This document shows, piece by piece, positions 26,098 to 34,835 of a stretch of DNA of 64,000 bases. Numbering within the stretch: the stretch's first letter is position 1; every line of letters starts with the position of its first letter. Position numbers and translations under genes: made by a program. The notes under the pieces are model-generated. The model saw only the letters and a program-made list of their open reading frames with translations. It had not been told where the DNA came from and did no database searches. Source of the stretch: Frigidibacter albus (GTDB lineage Bacteria > Pseudomonadota > Alphaproteobacteria > Rhodobacterales > Rhodobacteraceae); contig NZ_JAAAUC010000011.1 of NCBI RefSeq assembly GCF_009908165.1, forward strand, positions 62,001 to 126,000, written 5' to 3'.

Positions 26098-26110
26098 TGC
26101 ACCGTGCAAG
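26098..26110. promoter_or_regulatory. Palindrome in the efflux/Ku divergent spacer
   Basis: TTGCAC-C-GTGCAA is a perfect 13-base palindrome in the 244-base spacer between the leftward efflux operon (start 26002) and the rightward ku gene (start 26247). It could serve as an operator for the efflux genes. No regulator gene is adjacent and nothing else in the spacer is recognisable. Confidence 0.3.
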
Positions 26111-26246
26111 CTTTCTTGTGCCGTATGGTCCCGTGGGCGGGGGCGACGTAGCGTCATCTCGGCATCAGGTTCGGGAATAACGAGTCCCCGCCGGACCCAG
26201 CGGCCGGGCAGCTGCGTTGAGGCCGATCTTGCACCCGGAGGATGGC

Positions 26247-27137
26247 ATGGCATCGCGCGCAGTGTGGAAAGGCCAGTTGCGGCTGTCGCTGGTGTCTATC
26301 GCGGTGGAGATTCACAGCGCGACGCAGCCCGGGGCGCGGGTCAGCTTCCGCCAGATCCACGGGCCCTCGGGCAAGGCGGTGAAATATGAGAAGACCGTGC
26401 CGGGCATGGGGCCGATCGACACCGCCGATATCCTGAAGGGCTATGAGCTGCCGGGGGACGAGTACCTGCTGCTGCAGCCCGAAGAGATCGACGCGATCAA
26501 GCTGGAGACGAAGAAGACCTTCGAGCTGGTGCAGTTCGTCGGCGTGGATGAGATCCCGCCGCTGTATTACGACAAGCCCTATTACGTCGTGCCGACCGAT
26601 GAACTGGCCGAGGATGCCTACCGCGTGGTGCGTGACGCGCTGCGCAAGGCGGGCAAGGTCGGGCTTGGCCAGTTGACCATGCGCGGCAAGGAGGCGCTGT
26701 GTGCCATCCGCCCCTGCGGCGACGGGCTGTTGATGGAGACGCTGTATTATGCCGATGAGATCCGGTCTGCCGAACCGCTGTTCTCGCAGATCGAGGATGC
26801 GCCGGCGGATGCGGATCTGCTGGCGGTCGCCACCCAGCTGATCGACCGCAAGACAGCCCCCTTCGATGCCAAGGCCTTCAAGGACCATTATGACATCGCC
26901 CTGCGCGCCCTGATCGAGGCCAAGCGCAAGAACAAGAAGACCCCGCGTTCGGCCGCGGGCGAGGATGCGGCGCGGCCGAAGGGCGAGAACGTGGTCGACC
27001 TGATGGAGGCGCTGCGGCAGAGCCTGAAGGCCAGCGGCGGCAAGGACGAGGGCAAGGCCCCCGCCAGGAAGGCGCCGGCGCGCAAGGCACCCGCGAAACC
27101 TGCCGCCAAACCTGCGCGCAAACCCAAGTCGGCCTGA
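26247..27137 (+). CDS. ku: Non-homologous end-joining protein Ku
   Basis: The 296-residue product is a bacterial Ku: MASRAVWKGQLRLSLVSIAVE start, the beta-barrel core (YYDKPYYVVP, GLGQLTMRGKEALCAIRP), and the conserved ETLYYADEIR segment. Ku homodimers bind DNA double-strand ends and recruit LigD. The C-terminal tail from about residue 230 is a lysine/alanine/proline-rich repeat (units like PARKA), which in other bacterial Ku proteins adds non-specific DNA binding. The start at 26247 follows a CCGGAGG site; an ATG at 26217 lacks one. ligD begins five bases after the stop, so the two form an operon. Confidence 0.94.
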   Translation: MASRAVWKGQLRLSLVSIAVEIHSATQPGARVSFRQIHGPSGKAVKYEKTVPGMGPIDTADILKGYELPGDEYLLLQPEEIDAIKLETKKTFELVQFVGVDEIPPLYYDKPYYVVPTDELAEDAYRVVRDALRKAGKVGLGQLTMRGKEALCAIRPCGDGLLMETLYYADEIRSAEPLFSQIEDAPADADLLAVATQLIDRKTAPFDAKAFKDHYDIALRALIEAKRKNKKTPRSAAGEDAARPKGENVVDLMEALRQSLKASGGKDEGKAPARKAPARKAPAKPAAKPARKPKSA

Positions 27138-27142
27138 CGGCG

Positions 27143-29575
27143 ATGGGCCTGCTTGACACATATCACGGCAAGCGCGATTTCGCGCAGACGCCCGAGCCTG
27201 CCGATGCGGGCCAGTCCAGCGCCACCGCCCTGCGCTATTCGATGCAGAAGCACGATGCGACCCGCCTGCATTGGGACCTGCGGCTGGAATGGCAAGGCGT
27301 GCTGCTCAGCTGGGCCGTGACACGCGGCCCCTCGGCCGACCCCGCCGACAAGCGGCTGGCGGTCAGGACCGAAGACCATCCGCTCAGCTACCTGACCTTC
27401 GAGGGCGTGATCCCGAAGGGGAACTACGGCGCGGGCACGGTGATGCTGTGGGATGTCGGCCACTGGCAGCCCTTCCACGATGTCGCGGACGGGCTCGCCG
27501 AGGGACACCTGCATTTCGCGCTGCACGGGCGCAGGAACACCGGCAACTGGTCTCTGGTACGGATGAAGGGCAAGCGCGCGGGCGACAAGGGGCGCGAGAA
27601 CTGGCTGATGGTTAAGGACCGGGATGCGGCTGCCATCGAGAGCCAGCTGGTGGAGCGGCACCTGACCAGCGTCGCCACCGGCCGCGACCTGCCCGGGATC
27701 ACGAAGGATGGCCCCGCCATCCCCTTCGGCCCGGCGCGCAAGGCCGCGATGCCGCGCTTCCGCGCGCCGCAACTGGCCACCGCGGTGAAGGGCCTGCCCG
27801 AGGGCGAGGCCTGGCTGCATGAGGTCAAGCATGACGGCTACCGCGCGCAAATCGCCATCGGGCGCGGCGGCGTGCGGATCTACACCCGCAGCGGGCTGGA
27901 CTGGTCGGACAGGTTCGCGCCGCTGCTTCCTCCGATGGCCGAGCTTCCCGCCGAGACCGCGCTGATCGATGGCGAGATCGTGGCGGGCGCGGGGTTGCAG
28001 GGCTTTGCAACCTTGCAGGCGGCGATCAAGGAGGGCGGGCCGTTCGTGTTCTACGCCTTCGACCTGCTGCACCTGAACGGCACCGACCTTGCGCCGCTGC
28101 CGCAGGCAGAGCGGCGGGCTGCACTGGAAGGGTTACTGGAGGACGTCCCGGCCCGCGGCCTCGTGCAGCTCTCCCCCGCCATCGAGGGCGATGCGGCGCC
28201 GGTGCTGGAGGCGATCTGCGCGGCCGGGGGCGAGGGGATCATCTCCAAGCTCGCCAACGCCCCGTGGCGCGGGGGGCGCTCCAGCGCGTGGCTGAAGGTG
28301 AAGTGCAGCCGCCGGGCGGAGTTCGTGATCTGCGGCTGGCAACCCAGCGACAAGCGCGGGCGGGCGTTTTCCTCCTTGCTGCTGGCGACGCGCGAGGGCG
28401 GCGGGCTGGTCTACCGCGGCAAGGTCGGCACCGGCTTCGACGATGCCGCGCAGCAGGATATCGCGGAGCTTTTGGCCGCGCTGGCCCGTGCCAGATCGCC
28501 GCTCGAAAAGGCTCCGGCCGAGACGCGCGGGGCCAAGTGGGTCGCGCCCAAGCTGGTGGCAGAGGTGGTCTATGCCGAGATCACCCCCGAAGGCCGCCTG
28601 CGCCATGCGCGGTTCATCGCGCTGCGCGAGGACAAACCGGCGAAGGAGGTGCAGATGGAAACCGAAATGCCCTCGGGCGACCGCACCCTTGTGCGCGGTA
28701 TCGGGATCAGCAGCCCGGACCGGGTGATCTTTCCGAAACCCAAGACCACCAAGCTCGACCTCGCCCGCTATTACGACGCGATGGCGGACCGCATCCTGCC
28801 GACGCTGGCGGATCGGCCCGCGTCCTTGCTGCGCCTGCCAAGCGGGTTGGAGGGCGAGCGGTTCTTCCAGAAGCACGCCGGCAAGGGCTTCCCGAAGGCG
28901 ATCCGCAGCCTGCCCATCGAGGAGAAGGATGGCGGGACCGAGGAGTATATCTACCTGTCGGATGCCGAGGGGCTGGTGGGTGCAGCGCAGATGGGCACGG
29001 TGGAGTTCCACCCCTGGGGCGCGCGGCGCGACCGGCTCGACCGGCCCGAACGGCTGGTCTTCGACCTGGACCCCGATGAGGGGCTCGGATTTGCCGCCGT
29101 GCGCCGCGGGGCGTTCGATCTGCGGGACAAGCTGGAGGATCTGGGGCTTGGCTCCTGGCCGATGGTGTCGGGCGGAAAGGGGGTACATGTGATCGTGCCG
29201 CTGCGCCGCACCGCCGGCTGGGACACGGTGAAGCTGTTCGCGCAGCTGTTCGCCACGCTGCTGGCGACGGGCCAGCCGGACCGCTACACCGCGACGATGG
29301 CGAAGGCGGCGCGCAAGGGGCGGATCTTCATCGACTGGCTCCGCAACGAGCGCGGCGCGACGGCGATTGCGCCCTTCTCGGTCCGCGCCCGCCCCGGCGC
29401 GCCGGTGGCGGTGCCGGTCAGCTGGGATGAGCTGGCCAAGCTGCGCCGCGCCGATGGCTTCGGCATGAAGGCGGCGCAGGACCGGTCATGGTCCGACCTG
29501 ACCCTGCCCGCCGATGCCACGCTGGGGGAGCCGGTGCTGGCCCGGCTCGAGGCGCTGCGCGGCAAGCAGGGCTGA
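27143..29575 (+). CDS. ligD: Multifunctional DNA ligase D (LigD)
   Basis: The 810-residue protein combines the three activities used with Ku to repair double-strand breaks. An N-terminal 3'-phosphoesterase holds the metal-binding HDATRLHWDLRL segment (His37, His43, Asp45). The central ATP-dependent ligase has its nucleotidyl lysine at 229 in EVKHDGYRA and an oligonucleotide-binding part to about residue 500. A C-terminal primase-polymerase (about 520-810) carries the catalytic pair Asp641/Asp643 in FDLDPDEG. Order PE-ligase-polymerase and total length are those of Pseudomonas-type LigD. It sits directly behind ku. Confidence 0.95.
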   Translation: MGLLDTYHGKRDFAQTPEPADAGQSSATALRYSMQKHDATRLHWDLRLEWQGVLLSWAVTRGPSADPADKRLAVRTEDHPLSYLTFEGVIPKGNYGAGTVMLWDVGHWQPFHDVADGLAEGHLHFALHGRRNTGNWSLVRMKGKRAGDKGRENWLMVKDRDAAAIESQLVERHLTSVATGRDLPGITKDGPAIPFGPARKAAMPRFRAPQLATAVKGLPEGEAWLHEVKHDGYRAQIAIGRGGVRIYTRSGLDWSDRFAPLLPPMAELPAETALIDGEIVAGAGLQGFATLQAAIKEGGPFVFYAFDLLHLNGTDLAPLPQAERRAALEGLLEDVPARGLVQLSPAIEGDAAPVLEAICAAGGEGIISKLANAPWRGGRSSAWLKVKCSRRAEFVICGWQPSDKRGRAFSSLLLATREGGGLVYRGKVGTGFDDAAQQDIAELLAALARARSPLEKAPAETRGAKWVAPKLVAEVVYAEITPEGRLRHARFIALREDKPAKEVQMETEMPSGDRTLVRGIGISSPDRVIFPKPKTTKLDLARYYDAMADRILPTLADRPASLLRLPSGLEGERFFQKHAGKGFPKAIRSLPIEEKDGGTEEYIYLSDAEGLVGAAQMGTVEFHPWGARRDRLDRPERLVFDLDPDEGLGFAAVRRGAFDLRDKLEDLGLGSWPMVSGGKGVHVIVPLRRTAGWDTVKLFAQLFATLLATGQPDRYTATMAKAARKGRIFIDWLRNERGATAIAPFSVRARPGAPVAVPVSWDELAKLRRADGFGMKAAQDRSWSDLTLPADATLGEPVLARLEALRGKQG

Positions 29576-29578
29576 GGA

Positions 29579-30283
29579 TTACTGCGCGTCTTTCCAGGCC
29601 TGATAGCGCGCCTTGGTCCCCTCGTTCATCGGGTAGAGGCCGGGCAGGGGCACGCCGCGGTCCACTTCCGTCATGATCCAGGCCTCCATCTGCTCCTGCT
29701 CCGGCGCCTCGGCCAGAACCGCGTCCAGATAGGCGGCGGGGATCAGCACCGCGCCATCCTCATCCACCACCACCACATCGCCGGGGAACACCGCGACGCC
29801 GCCGCAGGCGATGGGCTCCTGCCAGCCGACGAAGGTGAGGCCTGCGACCGAGGGCGGCGCAGCGATGCCGTCGCACCAGACCGGCAGGCCGGTTCCCAGC
29901 ACACCCACCGCGTCGCGCATCACCCCGTCCGTCACCAGCGCGGCCACGCCCCGCTTTGCCATCCGGGCGCAGAGGATGTCGCCGAAGATCCCCGCATCCA
30001 GCACGCCCATCGCATCGGCGACCGCGATGCATCCCTCGGGCATCGCCTCGATGGCGGCGCGGGTGGAGATCGGCGAGGCCCAACTGGCGGGGGTCGCCAG
30101 ATCCTCACGCGCCGGGACAAAGCGCAGGGTGAAGGCCTCGCCCACCACCCGCGGCTGGCCCGGGCGGATCGGTTTCGTGCCGCGCATCCAGACGTTGCGC
30201 AGGCCCTTCTTCAGCAGCACGGTGGTGAGCGTGGCGGTGGAGACGCCCTTGAGGATCTCCACGGTCTTGGGGTCGAGTGCCAT
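29579..30283 (-). CDS. RraA-like family protein (possible HMG/oxaloacetate aldolase)
   Basis: The 234-residue product has the RraA/MenG-like fold: a segment TATLTTVLLKKGL near the start, GDILCARMAKRGVAALVTDGVMRDA in the middle carrying the conserved Arg-Asp pair, and PGDVVVVDEDGAVLIP. Many such proteins are class II aldolases acting on 4-hydroxy-4-methyl-2-oxoglutarate or decarboxylating oxaloacetate; others only resemble RraA. The start at 30283 follows an AAGGAG site. It lies 19 bases after a fumarylacetoacetate hydrolase-family gene on the same strand, suggesting a shared aromatic or keto-acid degradation role. The exact substrate is not determined. Confidence 0.78.
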   Translation of the reverse strand: MALDPKTVEILKGVSTATLTTVLLKKGLRNVWMRGTKPIRPGQPRVVGEAFTLRFVPAREDLATPASWASPISTRAAIEAMPEGCIAVADAMGVLDAGIFGDILCARMAKRGVAALVTDGVMRDAVGVLGTGLPVWCDGIAAPPSVAGLTFVGWQEPIACGGVAVFPGDVVVVDEDGAVLIPAAYLDAVLAEAPEQEQMEAWIMTEVDRGVPLPGLYPMNEGTKARYQAWKDAQ

Positions 30284-30302
30284 CTGGGGGCTCCTTCTTG
30301 GA

Positions 30303-30995
30303 TTACACGACTTCGACGCGCAGCGACGCGAGCCCATCCACCCGCGCCTCCATCACGTCGCCGCGCTGCACGGCGCCGACACCGGCGGGGGTGCCAGTCA
30401 GGATCACGTCGCCGGGCGCGAGGGTGAAGAGCCGCGAGAGATGCGCAATGATGCCCGCCACCGGCCAGATCATGTCGGCCAGCGGGGCCTGCTGCCGCCG
30501 CGTGCCGTTCACGTCGAGGGTGATCGCGGCGCCGTCCAGATGGCCGACGGCTTGCACGGGGCTGAGGGGGCCGATGGGGGCGGAGTGCTCGGCGGCCTTC
30601 GCAGCCTCCCACGGGCGGCCGGCCTTCTTGGCCTGCGCCTGCAGGTCGCGGCGGGTCATGTCGAGCGCTGCGGCATAGCCGAAGACGCAGTCGAGCGCGG
30701 TTTCGGCCGGGATACTGTCGCCGCCGGTGTGGAGGGCGACGGCCAGCTCCACCTCGAAATGCAGGTCGGTCGTGAGGCTGGGGTAGGGGAATCGCCCATC
30801 GGTCAACAGGTTGTCCGGGTTCTTCTGGAAGAAGAATGGCGGTTCGGCATTCGGGTCACCGCCCATCTCGCGGGTGTGTTCGGCGTAGTTGCGGCCGACG
30901 CAATAGACGCGGCGGACGGGGAACAGGAGGTCGCTGCCGGCGACCGGCAGCGCCACTGGCGCGGCAGGCGCGAAGATGTAGGGGGTGTTGGCCAT
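30303..30995 (-). CDS. Fumarylacetoacetate hydrolase family protein
   Basis: The 230-residue product is a single FAH domain: VYCVGRNYAEH near residue 30, metal ligands in LHFEVELAVAL, FGYAAALDMTRRDLQ, and the closing LTGTPAGVGAVQRGD. Family enzymes cleave or decarboxylate C-C bonds of acyl-pyruvates, fumarylpyruvate or related keto acids with Mg or Mn. The start at 30995 is the first in-frame ATG giving the canonical N-terminus. It is the upstream gene of a pair with the RraA-like gene at 29579. A dispersed repeat lies upstream. Confidence 0.82.
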   Translation of the reverse strand: MANTPYIFAPAAPVALPVAGSDLLFPVRRVYCVGRNYAEHTREMGGDPNAEPPFFFQKNPDNLLTDGRFPYPSLTTDLHFEVELAVALHTGGDSIPAETALDCVFGYAAALDMTRRDLQAQAKKAGRPWEAAKAAEHSAPIGPLSPVQAVGHLDGAAITLDVNGTRRQQAPLADMIWPVAGIIAHLSRLFTLAPGDVILTGTPAGVGAVQRGDVMEARVDGLASLRVEVV

Positions 30996-31110
30996 GGCGG
31001 GACTCCGGCGGGCAAATCGGTTGAGGGCCAGTTGCGGGGAAGGGCGGGGGGGAGTCAACCGGGTGGGAGGAAACTGATGTTTCAGTTCAAGCTACGGCCG
31101 ACCTCCTTCC

Positions 31111-31276
31111 CTTGCCCGGAACAAGGCGCTTCAGCGCCGCCGGGCAGCGCCCGTCCGCCCCCTCGGGCGGGCGCTACTCCACCGTTCCGCGCAGAACAAC
31201 GGGGGAGGTGAGCCGCACCATAAAGCGCCTAGAACCACCGTCGCTCGCCCACCCGGCGGACGAGCGCTGCCCTCTG
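31111..31276 (+). repeat. Dispersed intergenic repeat, copy 1
   Basis: This is one of four copies in the window of a structured element about 165 bases long. It starts CTTGCCCGGAACAAGGCG and ends near the CTGCCCTC box. Internal hairpin GGCGC-TTCA-GCGCC lies within an outer GCCCGG/CCGGGC stem (31114-31145). The 18-base arm 31142-31159 is complementary to 31255-31272 with one mismatch. It lies in the 397-base divergent spacer between the FAH-family gene and the zinc-finger gene; no gene is seen there. Confidence 0.85.
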
Positions 31277-31392
31277 GCAGTGCGGGTTAGTGCGCCGAAA
31301 CACCGTCGCGTCTTGCCCGCGCCCCGCCAATCGCTATTCTGCGGCACAAGTTACGCGCGCGCCGCGCGCCCAGCCAAGGAACGGACCGGCAG

Positions 31393-31581
31393 ATGACCAT
31401 CGACGCCCCGGAAACACAGATCGTCACCACCTGGAAGGTCGCCTGCGACGGCGGCGAGGGCGCGCTGGGGCATCCGCGCGTCTGGCTGACGATTCCCTAT
31501 GAGACCGGCTATGTCGAATGCGGCTATTGCGACAAGAAGTTCGTGATCGACCGCGAACATGCCCATCACGACGACCATTAG
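31393..31581 (+). CDS. Zinc-finger domain-containing protein (zf-CHCC)
   Basis: This 62-residue protein has a zf-CHCC pattern: Cys18, then His27 in GHPRVWL, then CGYC (Cys43, Cys46), ending in a histidine/aspartate-rich tail. The domain is shared with the NDUFS6 accessory subunit of mitochondrial complex I, and free-standing copies are common in alphaproteobacteria. Its role here is unknown; zinc binding is expected. It precedes polA by 89 bases on the same strand. Confidence 0.85.
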   Translation: MTIDAPETQIVTTWKVACDGGEGALGHPRVWLTIPYETGYVECGYCDKKFVIDREHAHHDDH

Positions 31582-31670
31582 GGCGCCCGCAAGCGATTGA
31601 ATGCCGGGCCCGTCTTGTGCGATGACGGGTGCCCGCGCCGCGGGGCGCAGACAAGCATGGAGGCACCGCG

Positions 31671-34508
31671 ATGACGTTCAGCAAAGGGTGCCACCTGCAC
31701 CTGATCGACGGGTCGGCCTTCATCTTCCGGGCCTATCACGCGCTGCCGCCGCTGACGCGCAAGTCCGACGGCATACCGGTCGGCGCCGTGGCGGGGTTCT
31801 GCAACATGCTGTTCCGCTATGTCGCCAACAACAGCGGCGCCGATGCGGCGACCCATGTGGCGGTGATCTTCGACTATTCGTCGAAGACCTTCCGCAACGA
31901 GATCTATGACCAGTACAAGGCCAACCGCCCCGACCTGCCCGAGGACCTGAAGCCGCAATTCCCGCTGACGCGCGAGGCGACGCGGGCCTTCAACATCGCC
32001 TGCATCGAGACCGACGGCTATGAGGCCGATGACATCATCGCCTCCTATGCCTGCCGGGCGCGCGAGGCGGGGGGGCGGGTGACCATCATCTCTTCCGACA
32101 AGGACCTGATGCAGCTGGTCGGCGACGGGGTCGAGATGCTGGACCCGATGAAGAACAAGCGCATCGGCCGCGAGGAGGTGCTTGAGAAGTTCGGCGTTTA
32201 TCCTGAACGGGTGGTGGATGTGCAGGCGCTGGCCGGCGACAGCGTCGACAACGTGCCCGGCGCGCCCGGCATCGGCATCAAGACCGCGGCGCTGCTGATC
32301 AACGAATTCGGCGATCTGGAAACCCTGCTGGCGCGGGCGAGCGAGATCCCGCAGCCCAAGCGCCGGCAGGTGCTGCTGGACCATTCCGAACAGATCCGCA
32401 TGTCCAAGCGGCTGGTCGAGCTGGATTGCGACACCCCGCTGACCGAGACGCTGGAGGAGTTGGAGATCCAGCCCTCGGACCCCGAAAAGCTGATGACCTT
32501 CCTGAACCTTATGGAGTTCCGCACCCTGACCAAGCGGGTGGCCGACAGCCTTGGCGTCGCCCCGCCGGTGCCGGTGGAGCCTGTGGCGACGCCGCCGCAT
32601 CCGGATGAGGCGGCGACGACCCCGCCCGAGCCCGAACGGCTGCCCTTCGACCATGCCGGGTATGAATGGATCCGCGACGAGGCCACACTCGCCCGCTGGA
32701 TCGACGCGATCTATGCCCGTGGCCATGTCGCCGTCGATACCGAGACCACCGCGCTCGATGAGATGCGCGCCGATCTGGTCGGCATCTCGCTGTGCATCGA
32801 GCCGGGGAAGGCCGCCTATCTGCCGATCTGCCACCGGGAGGGCGGGGGCGATCTCTTCGCATCGGACAAGCTGTGCGACGGGCAGATGCCGGCCGAGCAG
32901 GCGCTGAGGATGCTGAAGCCGGTGCTGGAGGATCCCTCGATCCTCAAGATCGGCCACAACATGAAATACGATGCCAAGATCTTCGCCCGCCAGCGCGGCG
33001 AGGGCTATGCGCAGGGTATCACCGTCGCGCCTTACGATGACACGATGCTGATGTCCTATGCCATGCATTCGGGCATGCACAACCATGGCATGGACGAGCT
33101 GGCCGACCGCTACCTCGGCCATACCCCGATCCCGATCAAGTCGCTGCTGGGGTCGGGCAAGGGGGCCACCACCTTCGACCGGGTGCCGATCGACGAGGCG
33201 GTGAAATACGCCGCCGAGGATGCGGATGTGACCCTGCGCCTGTGGCAGCTGTTCAAGCCGAAGCTGCATCAGGTGCAGGTGACGACCGTCTATGAAACGC
33301 TGGAACGCCCGCTGGTGGCCGTGCTGGCGCGCATGGAAATGGCGGGCGTGCTGGTGGACCGTGACACGCTTTCCCGCATGTCCAACGCCTTCGCGCAGAA
33401 GATGGCGGGGCTGGAGGCGGAAATTCACGAGCTTGCGGGCGGGCCGTTCAACGTGGGCTCCCCCAAGCAACTGGGCGAGATCCTGTTCGACCGGCTGGAG
33501 CTGCCCGGCGGCGTGAAGGGCAAGACCGGCGCCTATGCCACCGGGGCCGATGTGCTGGAGGATCTGGCGGCCGAGGGCGCGGTGCTGCCCGCGCGGGTGC
33601 TGGACTGGCGGCAGCTGTCCAAGCTGAAATCCACCTATACCGATGCGCTGCAGACCCATATCCACCCGGACACGGGGCGCGTCCACACCTCCTATTCCAT
33701 CACCGGGGCCAATACGGGGCGCATCGCCTCGACCGATCCGAACCTGCAGAACATTCCGGTGAGGACCGAGGAAGGCCGCCGCATCCGCGAGGCATTCGTG
33801 GCCGCGCCCGGCAACCGGCTGGTCAGCCTCGACTACAGCCAGATCGAGCTGCGGATTCTGGCGCATGTGGCGGATATCCCGGCGCTGAAGGAGGCGTTCC
33901 GCGAGGGGATCGACATCCACGCGATGACCGCCAGCCAGATGTTCAACGTACCGCTGGAGGGGATGGACCCCTCGGTACGCCGACAGGCCAAGGCGATCAA
34001 CTTCGGGGTGATCTATGGCATCTCCGGCTTTGGCCTTGCCCGCAACCTGCGCATTCCGCGGGCTGAGGCGCAGGCCTTCATCGACACCTATTTCGCGCGC
34101 TTCCCCGGCATCCGCGAATACATGGACGCGACGGTGGCCTATGCCAAGGAACATGGGTTCGTGCAGACCCTGTTCGGCCGCAAGATCCACACGCCCGAGA
34201 TCAACTCGCGCGGGCCGACTGCAGGCTTCGCCCGCCGTGCCGCGATCAACGCGCCGATACAAGGGGCTGCGGCCGACATCATCCGCCGCGCGATGATAAG
34301 GATGCCCGCCGCCATCGAGGGGCTGCCGGCCAAGATGCTGCTGCAGGTGCATGACGAATTGCTGTTCGAGGTGGCCGAGGATGCGGTGGACACACTGATC
34401 ACCCGCGCCCGCGAGGTGATGGAGGGCGCGGCCGATCCGGCGGTGTGGCTCGACGTGCCGCTGGTGGTGGATGCCGGGCACGGGATGAACTGGGCCGAGG
34501 CGCATTAG
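31671..34508 (+). CDS. polA: DNA polymerase I
   Basis: The 945-residue enzyme fills gaps and removes RNA primers during replication and repair. Domains in order are a 5'-3' exonuclease (about 1-300; SSDKDLMQLV, GDSVDNVPG), a 3'-5' proofreading domain with intact catalytic residues (Asp356, Glu358 in VDTETTAL), and a family A polymerase domain from about 560. The latter includes SLDYSQIELR (Asp721) and the catalytic VHDELLFEV (Asp895, Glu896). Length is normal. The start at 31671 follows a CATGGAGG site; an in-frame ATG at 31629 lacks one. Confidence 0.97.
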   Translation: MTFSKGCHLHLIDGSAFIFRAYHALPPLTRKSDGIPVGAVAGFCNMLFRYVANNSGADAATHVAVIFDYSSKTFRNEIYDQYKANRPDLPEDLKPQFPLTREATRAFNIACIETDGYEADDIIASYACRAREAGGRVTIISSDKDLMQLVGDGVEMLDPMKNKRIGREEVLEKFGVYPERVVDVQALAGDSVDNVPGAPGIGIKTAALLINEFGDLETLLARASEIPQPKRRQVLLDHSEQIRMSKRLVELDCDTPLTETLEELEIQPSDPEKLMTFLNLMEFRTLTKRVADSLGVAPPVPVEPVATPPHPDEAATTPPEPERLPFDHAGYEWIRDEATLARWIDAIYARGHVAVDTETTALDEMRADLVGISLCIEPGKAAYLPICHREGGGDLFASDKLCDGQMPAEQALRMLKPVLEDPSILKIGHNMKYDAKIFARQRGEGYAQGITVAPYDDTMLMSYAMHSGMHNHGMDELADRYLGHTPIPIKSLLGSGKGATTFDRVPIDEAVKYAAEDADVTLRLWQLFKPKLHQVQVTTVYETLERPLVAVLARMEMAGVLVDRDTLSRMSNAFAQKMAGLEAEIHELAGGPFNVGSPKQLGEILFDRLELPGGVKGKTGAYATGADVLEDLAAEGAVLPARVLDWRQLSKLKSTYTDALQTHIHPDTGRVHTSYSITGANTGRIASTDPNLQNIPVRTEEGRRIREAFVAAPGNRLVSLDYSQIELRILAHVADIPALKEAFREGIDIHAMTASQMFNVPLEGMDPSVRRQAKAINFGVIYGISGFGLARNLRIPRAEAQAFIDTYFARFPGIREYMDATVAYAKEHGFVQTLFGRKIHTPEINSRGPTAGFARRAAINAPIQGAAADIIRRAMIRMPAAIEGLPAKMLLQVHDELLFEVAEDAVDTLITRAREVMEGAADPAVWLDVPLVVDAGHGMNWAEAH

Positions 34509-34557
34509 GGGGGCGTCGGCGGGGGATCGCGGGAGGGACGCAACTCGACTGCCTGTC

Positions 34558-34722
34558 TTTGCCCGGAACAAGGCGCCTTGGCGCCGCCGGGCAGCGCCCG
34601 TCCGCCCCCTCGGGCGGGCGCTCCTCAACGCCGGTGCCTAGAACGACGGTGGGAGGTGCCGCACCATAAAGTGCCTAGAACCAGCGTCGCAGCGCCCACC
34701 CGGCGGACGGGCGCTGCCCTCC
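34558..34722 (+). repeat. Dispersed intergenic repeat, copy 2
   Basis: This is the second copy of the structured repeat, in the 327-base spacer between polA and the CDF gene. The first hairpin reads GGCGCCTTGGCGCC instead of GGCGCTTCAGCGCC, so the stem is kept while the loop changes. The arm 34589-34606 is perfectly complementary to 34702-34719. GTGCCTAGAA occurs twice (near 34634 and 34671). No gene is seen in the spacer. Confidence 0.88.
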
Positions 34723-34835
34723 GACTGTGTTGTTAACCGACCTGCGCACCTGACAGGCCCCCCACCGCGACCCTGCGCCGCTTGACCTTCCCGCCCGCCC
34801 GGCAGAGGCTGCGCGCGCAGGACCGGAGCGCCCCC

